A DNA stretch of 64,000 nucleotides, from assembly GCF_947502065.1 (NCBI RefSeq), contig NZ_CANMYE010000007.1:99132-163131 (forward strand). The letters run 5' to 3'. A program made the translations under genes and the position numbers. Shown one piece after another: positions 51,854-60,920 of the stretch (within the stretch, counting starts at the first letter, position 1; every line of letters starts with the position of its first letter). The stretch comes from an uncultured Pseudoteredinibacter sp. (lineage in GTDB: Bacteria; Pseudomonadota; Gammaproteobacteria; Pseudomonadales; Cellvibrionaceae). Below the pieces are notes generated by a model. It was given only the letters and a program-made list of their open reading frames with translations. It searched no databases and was not told the DNA's origin.

Positions 51854-52171
51854 TTAGTCATTTTTACGAATTGACTCTAGAATAGCTAGCTGTTTCTGAA
51901 AGGGTTTACTAAATTTTTTATAGCGCCTAAATCGTCGAAGGCAAAATGGTTCTATATAAATTGTATCGAATCTGCGTACGTGCAGTTCGACGGCGCCATA
52001 ATTATCAATATCCATCACTTGATAGTTTCTTCCGATGGCACTTGAAAAAACGATAAGTGATTCATTGGGCATTCCAAGAATTGATATGGGGGCAATGACT
52101 ACTGTTACCCAGTCCCCAAGTTTGAGCTCATTACCTTCAATGTCGATGGCTTTTTCGCGTAGCACTGTCAT
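51854..52171 (-). CDS. hypothetical protein, 105 residues
   Basis: Unrecognised. N-terminal part is a short beta-type sequence (GNELKLGDWVTVVIAPISILG), and the C-terminal third is strongly basic (FCLRRFRRYKKFSKPFQKQ). No signal peptide or membrane segment. Placed between the MBL gene and the ilvD terminator on the same strand; a small nucleic-acid-binding protein is conceivable but unproven. Confidence 0.5.
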   Translation of the reverse strand: MTVLREKAIDIEGNELKLGDWVTVVIAPISILGMPNESLIVFSSAIGRNYQVMDIDNYGAVELHVRRFDTIYIEPFCLRRFRRYKKFSKPFQKQLAILESIRKND

Positions 52172-52194
52172 TTCCTAAATGGCTGCTTAAAATA

Positions 52195-52220
52195 AAAAAT
52201 CCCGGCATTGCGGGATTTTT
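52195..52220. terminator. intrinsic terminator between ilvD and the hypothetical gene
   Basis: AAAAATCCCG (52195-52204), a 6-base loop and CGGGATTTTT (52211-52220) form a 10-pair stem with A/T runs on both sides, so it works in either direction. It is 26 bases past the ilvD stop on the minus strand. Confidence 0.88.
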
Positions 52221-52245
52221 TACTGCCTCTTGGGAATTTTTAGAA

Positions 52246-54081
52246 TTAATCCAGCTGCGACAAATCCCTAACCGCACCTTTATCGGCACTAGTTGCCAAC
52301 ATGGCATAGGCTTTCAATGCAGCGCTCACTTTACGTGGGCGAGCTTCAACAGGCTTCCAACCTTTTTCATCTTGTACCTTGCGGCGTTCCGCTAACTCTT
52401 CATCGCTTAGCAATACATCAATCGAGCGATTAGGTATGTCGATCTTAATGCGATCGCCATTTTGAACGAGGCCAATGGCACCGCCGGCAGCAGCTTCCGG
52501 GGAAACGTGACCGATACTTAAACCTGAGGTGCCACCAGAGAAGCGGCCATCGGTTAGTAGTGCGCAATCTTTGCCCAAACCTTTGGACTTAATGTAAGAG
52601 GTCGGATAAAGCATTTCTTGCATGCCGGGGCCGCCGCGTGGGCCTTCGTAACGTACGATAACCACATCACCGGCTTTCACTTTATCCGCTAGGATATCGG
52701 CTACTGCTTGGTCTTGTGATTCTGTAACATAAGCGTTGCCCTCAAAAACTAGAATAGAGTCATCTACTCCGGCGGTTTTAACCACACAGCCATCTTCAGC
52801 AATATTTCCGGTTAGTACTGCTAGGCCACCTTCCAAGCTAAAAGCGTTTTCTAGTGAACGGATACAACCATTAGCACGATCGGCATCGAGTGTTGGCCAG
52901 CGTGTGCTTTGGCTAAAGGCTTGCTGGGTTGGAATGCCAGCGGGGCCGGCTTTATAAAACTCCATTACTTTGCTGCTGGGGCTGCGCATGATGTCCCACT
53001 TATCTAAAGCTTCTTTCATGCTGCTACTGTGCACAGTCGGTAAATCGCTATGTAAGACGCCGGCACGATCCAGCTCGCCTAAGATTGCCATAATCCCGCC
53101 TGCACGGTGCACATCTTCGATGTGATACTCGGGCGTGTTTGGAGCTACCTTACAAAGCTGCGGAACGGTTTTGGAAAGACGGTTAATGTCTTCCATGGTG
53201 AAATCGACTTCGGCTTCTTGGGCAATTGCCAACAAATGCAAAATGGTATTGGTGGAACCGCCCATCGCGATATCTAAAGTGATGCAGTTTTCGAAGGCTT
53301 TAAAGCTGCCGATGCTACGGGGTAACACATTGAAGTCATCAGTTTCATAATGACGCTTGGTGATCTCCACAATTTTGCGGCCGGCTTCTAAAAATAACTC
53401 TTCGCGATCGGCGTGGGTGGCCACCACGGTGCCATTGCCAGGCAAGCTTAGGCCCAAGGCTTCGGTTAAGCAGTTCATGGAGTTGGCAGTAAACATGCCA
53501 GAGCAAGAGCCGCAAGTTGGGCAGGCGCTACGTTCAATTTCGGCGACATGCTCATCGCTTACTGTGTCATCAGCGGCAATCACCATGGCATCAACCAAGT
53601 CTAGCTTATGCTCGCTTAGCTTGGTTTTGCCAGCTTCCATTGGGCCGCCGGAAACAAAGATTACTGGAATGTTCAGGCGCATGGCTGCCATTAGCATTCC
53701 TGGTGTAATTTTGTCGCAGTTGGAAATACACACCAGTGCATCGGCACAGTGAGCATTGACCATATATTCCACACTGTCAGCGATGATGTCGCGGCTAGGC
53801 AGACTGTACAGCATGCCATCATGGCCCATGGCGATGCCATCATCCACAGCAATGGTATTAAACTCTTTTGCTACGCCGCCGGCTTTTTCAATTTCACGGG
53901 CGACCAGTTGACCCATATCTTTAAGGTGAACATGGCCAGGTACAAATTGAGTGAATGAGTTGGCGACAGCGATAATGGGCTTGTGAAAGTCTTCATCTTT
54001 CATACCAGTTGCACGCCATAGCGCGCGAGCGCCAGCCATATTGCGGCCAGCGGTAGAGGTTTTAGAGCGATACTCGGGCAT
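52246..54081 (-). CDS. ilvD: dihydroxy-acid dehydratase IlvD
   Basis: Iron-sulfur dehydratase of valine, isoleucine and pantothenate biosynthesis, forming 2-keto acids from 2,3-dihydroxy acids. 611 residues, the long bacterial type. Conserved cysteine blocks are visible: NCDKITPGM near 122, CPTCGSCSGMFTANSMNC near 190, and late GRFSGGTSGLSIGHVSPEA. GAGGAAGTT provides the ribosome site. Alone here, with a terminator after it and crc beyond on the same strand. Confidence 0.97.
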   Translation of the reverse strand: MPEYRSKTSTAGRNMAGARALWRATGMKDEDFHKPIIAVANSFTQFVPGHVHLKDMGQLVAREIEKAGGVAKEFNTIAVDDGIAMGHDGMLYSLPSRDIIADSVEYMVNAHCADALVCISNCDKITPGMLMAAMRLNIPVIFVSGGPMEAGKTKLSEHKLDLVDAMVIAADDTVSDEHVAEIERSACPTCGSCSGMFTANSMNCLTEALGLSLPGNGTVVATHADREELFLEAGRKIVEITKRHYETDDFNVLPRSIGSFKAFENCITLDIAMGGSTNTILHLLAIAQEAEVDFTMEDINRLSKTVPQLCKVAPNTPEYHIEDVHRAGGIMAILGELDRAGVLHSDLPTVHSSSMKEALDKWDIMRSPSSKVMEFYKAGPAGIPTQQAFSQSTRWPTLDADRANGCIRSLENAFSLEGGLAVLTGNIAEDGCVVKTAGVDDSILVFEGNAYVTESQDQAVADILADKVKAGDVVIVRYEGPRGGPGMQEMLYPTSYIKSKGLGKDCALLTDGRFSGGTSGLSIGHVSPEAAAGGAIGLVQNGDRIKIDIPNRSIDVLLSDEELAERRKVQDEKGWKPVEARPRKVSAALKAYAMLATSADKGAVRDLSQLD

Positions 54082-54285
54082 AACTTCCTCGATTGTACTA
54101 TTGCTTGGTTTGCGAATGGGCTCGAAGCCCTGCTGCGCTTGTGGGATCTTCTTTGAGATCAGGGTTGCTCGCGAACGGTGAGCGAGCCTTTATGTTGGGC
54201 AGCATGCCACCTTTTGGGTGTCAGGGGGAGAATTGTAACAGATGATGGGGCGCCGCTATACGCTACAAGCAAGAGGGTTTTAGCC

Positions 54286-55059
54286 TTACAACTCGATGTC
54301 GTAGTCCATAATCAATGGCAGGTGACTGGAAAACAGCTTTTGCTTATTGATGGCGCCATATTCGATGCGGTGCTTAAGATCATCGGAAATAACCTGCAAA
54401 TCAGTTCGCCAACCATCGCCCTCACCTACAGTGCCTGATGGCCACCAGCTGTATTCATCGGCATCGGCATTCACTCGGCGGAAAGCGTCTACGTAATCCA
54501 GTTCGTCGACCAGCTGGCGCATCCATTGCTGCTCATGGGGGCGGAAACCGTCGTCATCTTCGTGATTCTGCCAATTTTGTACATCGGCGCGATCGCGAGC
54601 CATGGCCCAGTTACCGCAAAAGATAAAGTCACGACGCTTGTTAGAAATCTTGTGCAAATGCGATTGTAAATCGTCAAAAAAGCCGACTTTCTCTTCCAGT
54701 TGCTGCTCATTCCCCGCTTCGGCTTGGGGGGCTAAAAGCGATCCAATGCTGAGCTTTTCAAAATCCAACTGCAGATAGCGGCCTTGCATGTCTAAACCGC
54801 TGGCAAAGCCGAAGCCATAAATAAGCGCTTTGGGCATATGGCGGGTGTAGATTGCAACACCATTGGTATGGGCGATACCTGAATCGAAGAAGTAGGAAAA
54901 ATAGCCTTCAGGGTGAAAGGTGTCGTGATCCAGCTCGTATTCTTGCGCGCGTAGGTCTTGTAAGCAGACGATATCGGCGTCCTGCTCGGCTAGCCAATCA
55001 TACAATCCACGCTGAGCTGCTTGGTGGATGCCGTCGACACTTAAACTGATAATGCGCAT
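54286..55059 (-). CDS. crc: catabolite repression control protein Crc (nuclease-dead ExoIII homologue)
   Basis: 257-residue ExoIII-fold protein. In Pseudomonas, Crc forms Hfq-RNA complexes that repress translation of catabolic genes. Nuclease residues are mostly gone: LSVDGI instead of NxNG, QDLRAQ with Asp at 35 where the catalytic Glu sits, GNWAMA instead of GDxN, and SHLPLIMDYDIEL at the end instead of SDHxP. That pattern and the divergent position beside pyrE identify Crc rather than XthA. The upstream 162 bases are shared with pyrE. Confidence 0.88.
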   Translation of the reverse strand: MRIISLSVDGIHQAAQRGLYDWLAEQDADIVCLQDLRAQEYELDHDTFHPEGYFSYFFDSGIAHTNGVAIYTRHMPKALIYGFGFASGLDMQGRYLQLDFEKLSIGSLLAPQAEAGNEQQLEEKVGFFDDLQSHLHKISNKRRDFIFCGNWAMARDRADVQNWQNHEDDDGFRPHEQQWMRQLVDELDYVDAFRRVNADADEYSWWPSGTVGEGDGWRTDLQVISDDLKHRIEYGAINKQKLFSSHLPLIMDYDIEL

Positions 55060-55233
55060 TAATAGCCCCTTGATACTGGACTGTGTATGATACCGAGCTT
55101 TGCAAATATTGGTAGTTTATTTGGCCCCAATGGACGCTGTAACGGCTGATCTGGCCAAACTTTGAGCGTAACGGTACCAAGGTGCCGCTTCTCTTTGAAA
55201 TAGAGTGGGGCTAAAAATGATGTGGAGAAAACT

Positions 55234-55875
55234 ATGAAAGACTTTCAGCGTGAATTCATCAAGCTTGCGATACAACATGATGTACTGTGTTTCGGTGAGT
55301 TTACCTTGAAGTCAGGGCGCGTCAGCCCCTACTTTTTTAATGCCGGTCGCTTCCAAACGGGTGCGGCTTTGGCTGCCCTTGGGCGATTCTATGCAGAGGC
55401 GATTGTTGATGCAGGCTTGGACTTCGATGTTTTGTTTGGTCCTGCATACAAAGGAATTCCATTGGCCGCTACCACCGCGGTGGCACTAGCCGATGTGCAC
55501 CATAGAGATGTGCCTTATTGCTTTAATCGCAAAGAAGCGAAGTCTCACGGTGAAGGCGGCACCTTGGTTGGTGCGCCATTAAGTGGCAAGATTGCCATTG
55601 TTGATGATGTGATTACGGCGGGTACCGCAGTGCGTGAAGTCATGGATATCATTGATCAACAGCAAGCGGTTCCAGCGGCTGTCATCATTGGCTTAAACCG
55701 CCAAGAGCGCGGTAAGGGTGAGTTATCTGCCATTGGTGAGGTAGAGCAGCAGTTCAATATTCCCGTGATTAGTATCGTTAATCTCGAAGATATTGTGACT
55801 TATCTTGAAGAAACTGGCGGTATGCCCGAAACAGTGGCTAAAATAGAGGAATATCGTAAACAGTATGGGGTCTAA
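55234..55875 (+). CDS. pyrE: orotate phosphoribosyltransferase PyrE
   Basis: Pyrimidine biosynthesis enzyme forming OMP from orotate and PRPP. 213 residues. Phosphoribosyl-binding motif IAIVDDVITAGTAVREV near 120-136, preceded by FNRKEAKSHGEGG flexible loop, and early FGEFTLKSGRVSPYFFN. ATG 55234 has GGAG seven bases upstream; GTG 55222 upstream is not needed. Divergent from crc, as in Pseudomonas. A DUF4124 gene follows after 52 bases. Confidence 0.97.
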   Translation: MKDFQREFIKLAIQHDVLCFGEFTLKSGRVSPYFFNAGRFQTGAALAALGRFYAEAIVDAGLDFDVLFGPAYKGIPLAATTAVALADVHHRDVPYCFNRKEAKSHGEGGTLVGAPLSGKIAIVDDVITAGTAVREVMDIIDQQQAVPAAVIIGLNRQERGKGELSAIGEVEQQFNIPVISIVNLEDIVTYLEETGGMPETVAKIEEYRKQYGV

Positions 55876-55927
55876 TAGAGCACCCCTTTTACTATTTATC
55901 GAAGCCGCCTAAGAAAAGGAAGAAACG

Positions 55928-56539
55928 GTGTTGATAACAGCCCTAATTGCAAGATTGTCTCGAGCATCGATTGCCAGTTTGGCCTTGGTGATGGTGTCTC
56001 CTGTTGCCCTCGGGGAGACCGTGTTTTATCGCTATATCGATAAAAACGGCGTTCCGGTAATCAATTCCACTGTCCCTCCTGAATATGCCCAAAATGGTTA
56101 TGAGGTGGTTAGCCCTAGCGGAAGGGTGATTAGGGTCGTTAAACCCGCCCCTTCCGATGCTGAGAAAGCGAATATGAAATCTAAAGCCGAGCTGGCTAAA
56201 TGGGATGCTGAATTGCGTCGCCGTTACAGCTCGGTGAAAGAAATTGAGCGCGCCAAGAAGCGCAAATTAGAAAGTATTGATGGCAATATTCAAATATTGA
56301 AAGGGAATATTGGCGGAATCGATACTCGTATTCACCAAAAGCGTATGGAGGCCGCCAACTTGGAGCGTGCCGGCCGTACAGTCGGAGATGCGCTATTGGA
56401 GCAGCTTAATGAGTTAAAGCTAAAGCGTGAGGTAACAGAGGCGCGCATTGAAAAGCGCCAAAAAGAGCGTAAAGCGCTTATAGCGAAGTTCGATGAAGAT
56501 ATTGCGCGTTTTAGTGAAATAACTGGAAAAGGGAGCTGA
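55928..56539 (+). CDS. DUF4124 domain protein, exported
   Basis: 203 residues, start GTG behind AAGGAAGAAAC. A signal peptide (about 8-30, cleavage near ALG-E) is followed by DUF4124 (FYRYIDKNGVPVINSTVPPEYA, a GxPxxSxxP-style strand), then a long coiled-coil helix (about 75-200) rich in Glu/Lys/Arg with IDGNIQILKGNIGGID and LNELKLKREVTEARIEKRQ. A periplasmic scaffold-like protein is inferred; function unknown. Convergent with slmA, with 7 bases between. Confidence 0.82.
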   Translation: MLITALIARLSRASIASLALVMVSPVALGETVFYRYIDKNGVPVINSTVPPEYAQNGYEVVSPSGRVIRVVKPAPSDAEKANMKSKAELAKWDAELRRRYSSVKEIERAKKRKLESIDGNIQILKGNIGGIDTRIHQKRMEAANLERAGRTVGDALLEQLNELKLKREVTEARIEKRQKERKALIAKFDEDIARFSEITGKGS

Positions 56540-56546
56540 GCCAGCT

Positions 56547-57140
56547 TTACCTGAAGAAGCCCTGAGTTAGCACCATCCACTGATCCTGCCAGTTCTCGGT
56601 GGGCGAACGCTTGAATTCACTTCGTACAAATTGCGCAATACGCCCTTCTGCTGTGGCCATTAGCAAATTGGCCGCCGCCCCAACGCTAATGCTTGGGCGA
56701 AGCCCTTCGCGAACTTCAGCTTCCCGTAACACTTGCTTGAGTTGAGTCTCTAGGCGGTCATAGAGCTGCGCTACACGGGCTCTCAGGCGGTCTGTCTCGC
56801 CCGCTAGGGCATCTCCAGTAAGAATGCGAGTTATGCCAGGGTTGCGCTCGGTAAATGTCAGCAGAAGATACAGAATCTTGTCGCAGGCTGCCAAGGCATT
56901 GGGCTGCTCGCTTAGAATCAAGTTGATCCGGCTAAACAAGGTTTCTTCGATGAATTCTATTAAGCCTTCGAACATCTTCGATTTGCTTGGAAAGTGCCTA
57001 TACAGGGCCGCTTCGGAAACACCCACCTCGCGAGCTAAGGCGGCGGTAGTGATTCTGGCTCCCGGGCTGGCTTCAAGCATATGTGCTAAAGCTTGCAGGA
57101 TTTGTTGGCGACGAGATGTTTTATTGTTGCTTTTAGTCAT
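56547..57140 (-). CDS. slmA: nucleoid occlusion factor SlmA
   Basis: TetR-fold DNA-binding protein that blocks FtsZ assembly over the nucleoid in E. coli. 197 residues from ATG 57140: MTKSNNKTSRRQQILQALAHM, helix-turn-helix TTAALAREVGVSEAALYRHFPSKSKMF, and ALAACDKILYLLLTFTERNPGITRILTGDAL are characteristic. The longer frame from 57182 adds 14 residues without a better ribosome site. Typically found beside argB/coaBC in gammaproteobacteria; here argB lies 279 bases upstream on the same strand. Confidence 0.92.
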   Translation of the reverse strand: MTKSNNKTSRRQQILQALAHMLEASPGARITTAALAREVGVSEAALYRHFPSKSKMFEGLIEFIEETLFSRINLILSEQPNALAACDKILYLLLTFTERNPGITRILTGDALAGETDRLRARVAQLYDRLETQLKQVLREAEVREGLRPSISVGAAANLLMATAEGRIAQFVRSEFKRSPTENWQDQWMVLTQGFFR

Positions 57141-57418
57141 AGATGCAATTGAGGCAAATCCAATATTTGCGCTAGGTTCCAAAGTCAGTGGAGAAAATAC
57201 ATCAGTTCACGCTGCTGAAGCGATTGTCATCCTAACGGCAACCGCAGTAAGCTGCAATTGTTCTGGCGCAATATTTGCCAAATTGTTTACAAAGTAGACA
57301 GCTTCGGCGGCATGCATTGATGTGCATCATTTGGCCATCAAACTGCCGAACCCTTGCTATTGTATGGGCTAATTATGGCGGTTTAATGGCACTGCTGTCG
57401 AACTATTGCGCCGTTTGT

Positions 57419-58321
57419 TTAGTCTTTCTGATTGGTAATCAGTGTGCCAACGCCGGTGTCGGTAAAGATCTCCAGCAATACCGCGTGGGCTACTCGTCCA
57501 TCAATAATGTGAGCGCTGGTAACGCCGGCTTTAACGGCATCTAGTGCGCAATTAATTTTGGGTAACATGCCGCCATAAATGGTACCGTCTTCTATCAGTG
57601 CATCTACTTGTTCGGTGCTAAGGCCGGTCAATACTTCCCCTTCTTTGTCCTGTAAGCCGGATACATTGGTCAGCAACATAAGTTTTTCAGCTCGCATTAC
57701 TTCGGCAAGTTTCCCTGCGACTAAGTCAGCATTGATATTGTGACTCTGGCCATCTTCGCCCACGCCTATTGGTGCGATAACTGGAATAAAGTTACTGTCG
57801 ATCAGCATATCAATAACGTCTGTATTGATGCTTTTCACTTCACCGACATGGCCGATGTCAATAATTTCAGAAGCTTTCATCGCTGGGTTATAGCGGCTGA
57901 CAGAAAGCTTTTTAGAGTTTATTAAATGGCCATCTTTACCGGTGATGCCAATTGCCTGGCCACCATTGCGATTGATTAGGCTGACGATTTGTTTGTTTAC
58001 TGTGCCCCCTAAAACCATTTCGACAACATCCATGGTGGCGCTGTCGGTGACTCGCATGCCATCAATAAATTCGCTGTGAATACTGAGCTTTTCGAGTAGT
58101 TTACCAATTTGTGGGCCGCCGCCATGGACCACAATAGGGTTCATGCCAACTAACTTCATTAGCACGATATCGCGGGCGAAACTATTTTGTAATTCTTCGT
58201 CTACCATGGCGTTGCCGCCAAATTTTACGACCACGGTTCTACTGGTAAAGCGTTGGATATAAGGGAGTGCTTCGGTAAGCACTTGAGCGATTTTCATCGC
58301 CTTCTTTTGTGATAATGACAT
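57419..58321 (-). CDS. argB: acetylglutamate kinase ArgB
   Basis: Kinase phosphorylating N-acetylglutamate, the second step of arginine biosynthesis. 300 residues from ATG 58321 (AGGTG 8 bases upstream). Family motifs: VVKFGGNAMVDE, VVHGGGPQIG, MVLGGTVNKQIVSLINRNGG, and the late IDGRVAHAVLLEIFTDTGVGT. It is the Pseudomonas-like hexameric length with an N-terminal helix. Downstream of algC on the same strand, 57 bases apart, probable co-transcription. Confidence 0.97.
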   Translation of the reverse strand: MSLSQKKAMKIAQVLTEALPYIQRFTSRTVVVKFGGNAMVDEELQNSFARDIVLMKLVGMNPIVVHGGGPQIGKLLEKLSIHSEFIDGMRVTDSATMDVVEMVLGGTVNKQIVSLINRNGGQAIGITGKDGHLINSKKLSVSRYNPAMKASEIIDIGHVGEVKSINTDVIDMLIDSNFIPVIAPIGVGEDGQSHNINADLVAGKLAEVMRAEKLMLLTNVSGLQDKEGEVLTGLSTEQVDALIEDGTIYGGMLPKINCALDAVKAGVTSAHIIDGRVAHAVLLEIFTDTGVGTLITNQKD

Positions 58322-58378
58322 AGGAACACCTGTGCACGTAGGCCTCAATGCTATGGTGAGATACGCCTACGATGCTGT

Positions 58379-60814
58379 TTAAAAGCTTATGGAAGGTGCT
58401 ATTTTAGCGATTTCCGCCCTAAAATGCTCCTGAATCTCTTCTAATTGCTCTTCGCTATTGGCTTCAAAGCGCAAAGTTAATGCAGGTGAGGTGTTAGAGG
58501 CGCGCACTAGGCCCCAGCCGTGTGCGAAATCTACCCTTAAACCATCGATAGTTGTCAGGCGGCCATCTTCAAAGTGCCCGTGAGAAATCAAGTCTTCGAT
58601 GATTTGGAACTTCTCACTTTCATCTACCGCTATTTTGATTTCTGGCGTGGCAGGCAATTCTGGGAAACTAGAGAAGATGGTGTCTAAGTCTTGATCTCGT
58701 AAGCTCATAATCTCCATCAGACGAGCTGCGGAATACATGCCGTCATCAAAGCCAAACCAACGTTCTTTAAAGAAGATATGACCAGATAACTCGCCGCCCA
58801 ATAACGCACCCGTTTCGGCCATTTTAGCTTTCATCAGTGAGTGCCCTGTTTTCCACATGATTGGGCGGCCGCCGTAACTGCTTACTAAGCTGTTTAATTG
58901 GCGGGTACATTTCACATCGAACAATACGTCGGTACCTGGGTTGCGTGAAACAATATCCTTCGCGAACAACATTAATTGGCGATCTGGCCAGATAATTTTT
59001 CCTTGTGGTGTAACGACCCCTAAACGATCACCGTCACCATCAAATGCGATGCCTAAGTCGGCGCGGTGTTTTTTCACGGCCTTAATTAGATCTCGCATAT
59101 TGCGCTCGCGGCTAGGGTCGGCGGCATGGTTGGGGAAGCGGCCATCAAATTCGCAGTGTAGCGGGATAACTTTGCAGCCCAGCTCTTCAAATAGCCTTGG
59201 CGCAACCTCAGCGGTTGCGCCATTGCCCGCATCGATAACCACAGTAATATCGCCAGCCAATGCAATATCCGAGAAAATCTGCTCGATGTACTCTGCGCTG
59301 ATATCTTGCTGGCTAACTGAGCCTGGTTTATCTGAGCTGGCAAAGGCCTCTTGTTGCATTCTTTGCTTAATGTACTGAATGCCTTGATCACTAATGGTGT
59401 TGCGATTGAACACCATTTTGAAACCGTTGTATTTTGGCCCGTTGTGGCTAGCCGTAACCACAACACCGCTGTTGCTGTTTGAAATCATATGGCAGGCAAA
59501 GTACAGCATTGGGGTTGGCACTATGCCGAGATCCAAAACATGGCAGCCAGTACTGGTAATGCCAGCAATCAATTGCTCGCAAATCTCTGGACTGTGAGTG
59601 CGACAGTCGCGAGCGACGATTAATGTATCTTCCCCTTGATCAATGGCTTCGCTGCCAAGTGCTTTTCCAAGCCGGTCAACAAATTCTGGGCGTAAATACG
59701 GATCGGCTAAGCCTCTGATGTCATAGGCGCGAAACACTTCGGCGGGAATAAGCTCATCGCTTAGCGCCACTGCGGGCTCTTCATCATCCCCTTCAAGTTG
59801 ATCAAGCTCTGGCGCTGCACCTGCAGCTTGTTGGAAACCGCCACCGAGCAAATCTTCGTCATCTTCATTCACTTCGATGTCGAGAATATCCTCCATATGC
59901 CGGCCATTGCTGAGTTGATGCTCTCGCACCTTCTGATCAAATTCTCGTACCGTCCTGGTGCCACCGGTGCTAACAGAGAGTTGGCGACGACATAGTTGAA
60001 AAGCACCGCTTAAAACAAGAGCCGTCGCTAATAGCCAAATACTCAAAAATGGCAGTAGGCTAGTGTTCGCTGCATCTACAGTGCTCTGTGAGGGCGAGAA
60101 GCGAAGCTTCCATAAAGTGTTAGGAATTTCCTTGGTCAAGCTTTCTTGGCTGCTGGCCTCACCTTTAGATAAGATAAGTTGTGCTGGATGGCGGCCAAAT
60201 TGTTGTAAGAGTTCAAACTTACCGCTGTCCGGGCTGGCATCTCGTAACAGCTCTGCAATCGCATTTTGATTGAGGGTGACCATCAATGTTGCTACTGGAG
60301 TTTGATTGGTATCCTGAGGTATTGGTGAGAGCAAATTAAATTGCCAGCGGGTTTTTATTTTTGCGGCTTCTACGGTAATTGGCTGATGGTTTTCTGCACG
60401 CGTGATCATGTCGAGTTCGGCAAAACGGATAGGTGCGTCATGCTCGCGGTCGATCTCTGCGGTTCCTCGAGGAATAATGCGTATCGCGATAGCCTTGGGA
60501 AAAGCCTTTTCCAAGCTAGACATAAAGCTGCGAATGGTCACGGGCTCTTGCTGTTTAATAGCTTTGCTTAAGGCGTCCCTGCTGGTGAAGCGCTGTAAAT
60601 CTTGGTTGAGCGAGCCAATATAGTGTCCGATTGCATCAACTTGGGTACTGGCCATGCTATCAATGGCCTGGCTTAATGCTAGCTCGGATTGGCTTACTAC
60701 GTAGCGTTGGTAGTACCAAGCTCCCGCCCCTAAGCAGAGGATTAACAACCCGCAGAGGATTCCCGCGGTTTGCTTTTCTGCTTTACCCCAGTTCTTAATA
60801 TTGGCTATTCGCAT
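58379..60814 (-). CDS. algC: phosphomannomutase/phosphoglucomutase AlgC with membrane-sensor-like extension
   Basis: 811 residues, against about 463 for the P. aeruginosa enzyme. The N-terminal 370 residues add two hydrophobic segments (about 20-37 and 248-270) flanking a periplasmic domain, then a linker rich in Asp/Glu (about 300-345). The catalytic domain begins near 350: YDIRG, phosphoserine motif TASHNGPKYNG (near 456), metal loop DGDGDRLG, and sugar-binding GGELSGH. It forms mannose-1-P/glucose-1-P for LPS and exopolysaccharide. Such extended AlgC forms are known in some Pseudomonas. It lies between coaBC and argB. Confidence 0.93.
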   Translation of the reverse strand: MRIANIKNWGKAEKQTAGILCGLLILCLGAGAWYYQRYVVSQSELALSQAIDSMASTQVDAIGHYIGSLNQDLQRFTSRDALSKAIKQQEPVTIRSFMSSLEKAFPKAIAIRIIPRGTAEIDREHDAPIRFAELDMITRAENHQPITVEAAKIKTRWQFNLLSPIPQDTNQTPVATLMVTLNQNAIAELLRDASPDSGKFELLQQFGRHPAQLILSKGEASSQESLTKEIPNTLWKLRFSPSQSTVDAANTSLLPFLSIWLLATALVLSGAFQLCRRQLSVSTGGTRTVREFDQKVREHQLSNGRHMEDILDIEVNEDDEDLLGGGFQQAAGAAPELDQLEGDDEEPAVALSDELIPAEVFRAYDIRGLADPYLRPEFVDRLGKALGSEAIDQGEDTLIVARDCRTHSPEICEQLIAGITSTGCHVLDLGIVPTPMLYFACHMISNSNSGVVVTASHNGPKYNGFKMVFNRNTISDQGIQYIKQRMQQEAFASSDKPGSVSQQDISAEYIEQIFSDIALAGDITVVIDAGNGATAEVAPRLFEELGCKVIPLHCEFDGRFPNHAADPSRERNMRDLIKAVKKHRADLGIAFDGDGDRLGVVTPQGKIIWPDRQLMLFAKDIVSRNPGTDVLFDVKCTRQLNSLVSSYGGRPIMWKTGHSLMKAKMAETGALLGGELSGHIFFKERWFGFDDGMYSAARLMEIMSLRDQDLDTIFSSFPELPATPEIKIAVDESEKFQIIEDLISHGHFEDGRLTTIDGLRVDFAHGWGLVRASNTSPALTLRFEANSEEQLEEIQEHFRAEIAKIAPSISF

Positions 60815-60920
60815 ATAAAGTCGGACTTAATATTGAGTTTTCCAATCTTAACAATAGCTTAGGGAGAGCCCAAGCGTAAATTCCTTATTCAATGAAACCC
60901 TTTTTCAGGGCGTTGTGTCG

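Noticed and set aside
57275..57544. 89-residue plus-strand frame between slmA and argB
   Set aside because: It overlaps the argB 3' end on the opposite strand, has no ribosome site and no recognisable features.
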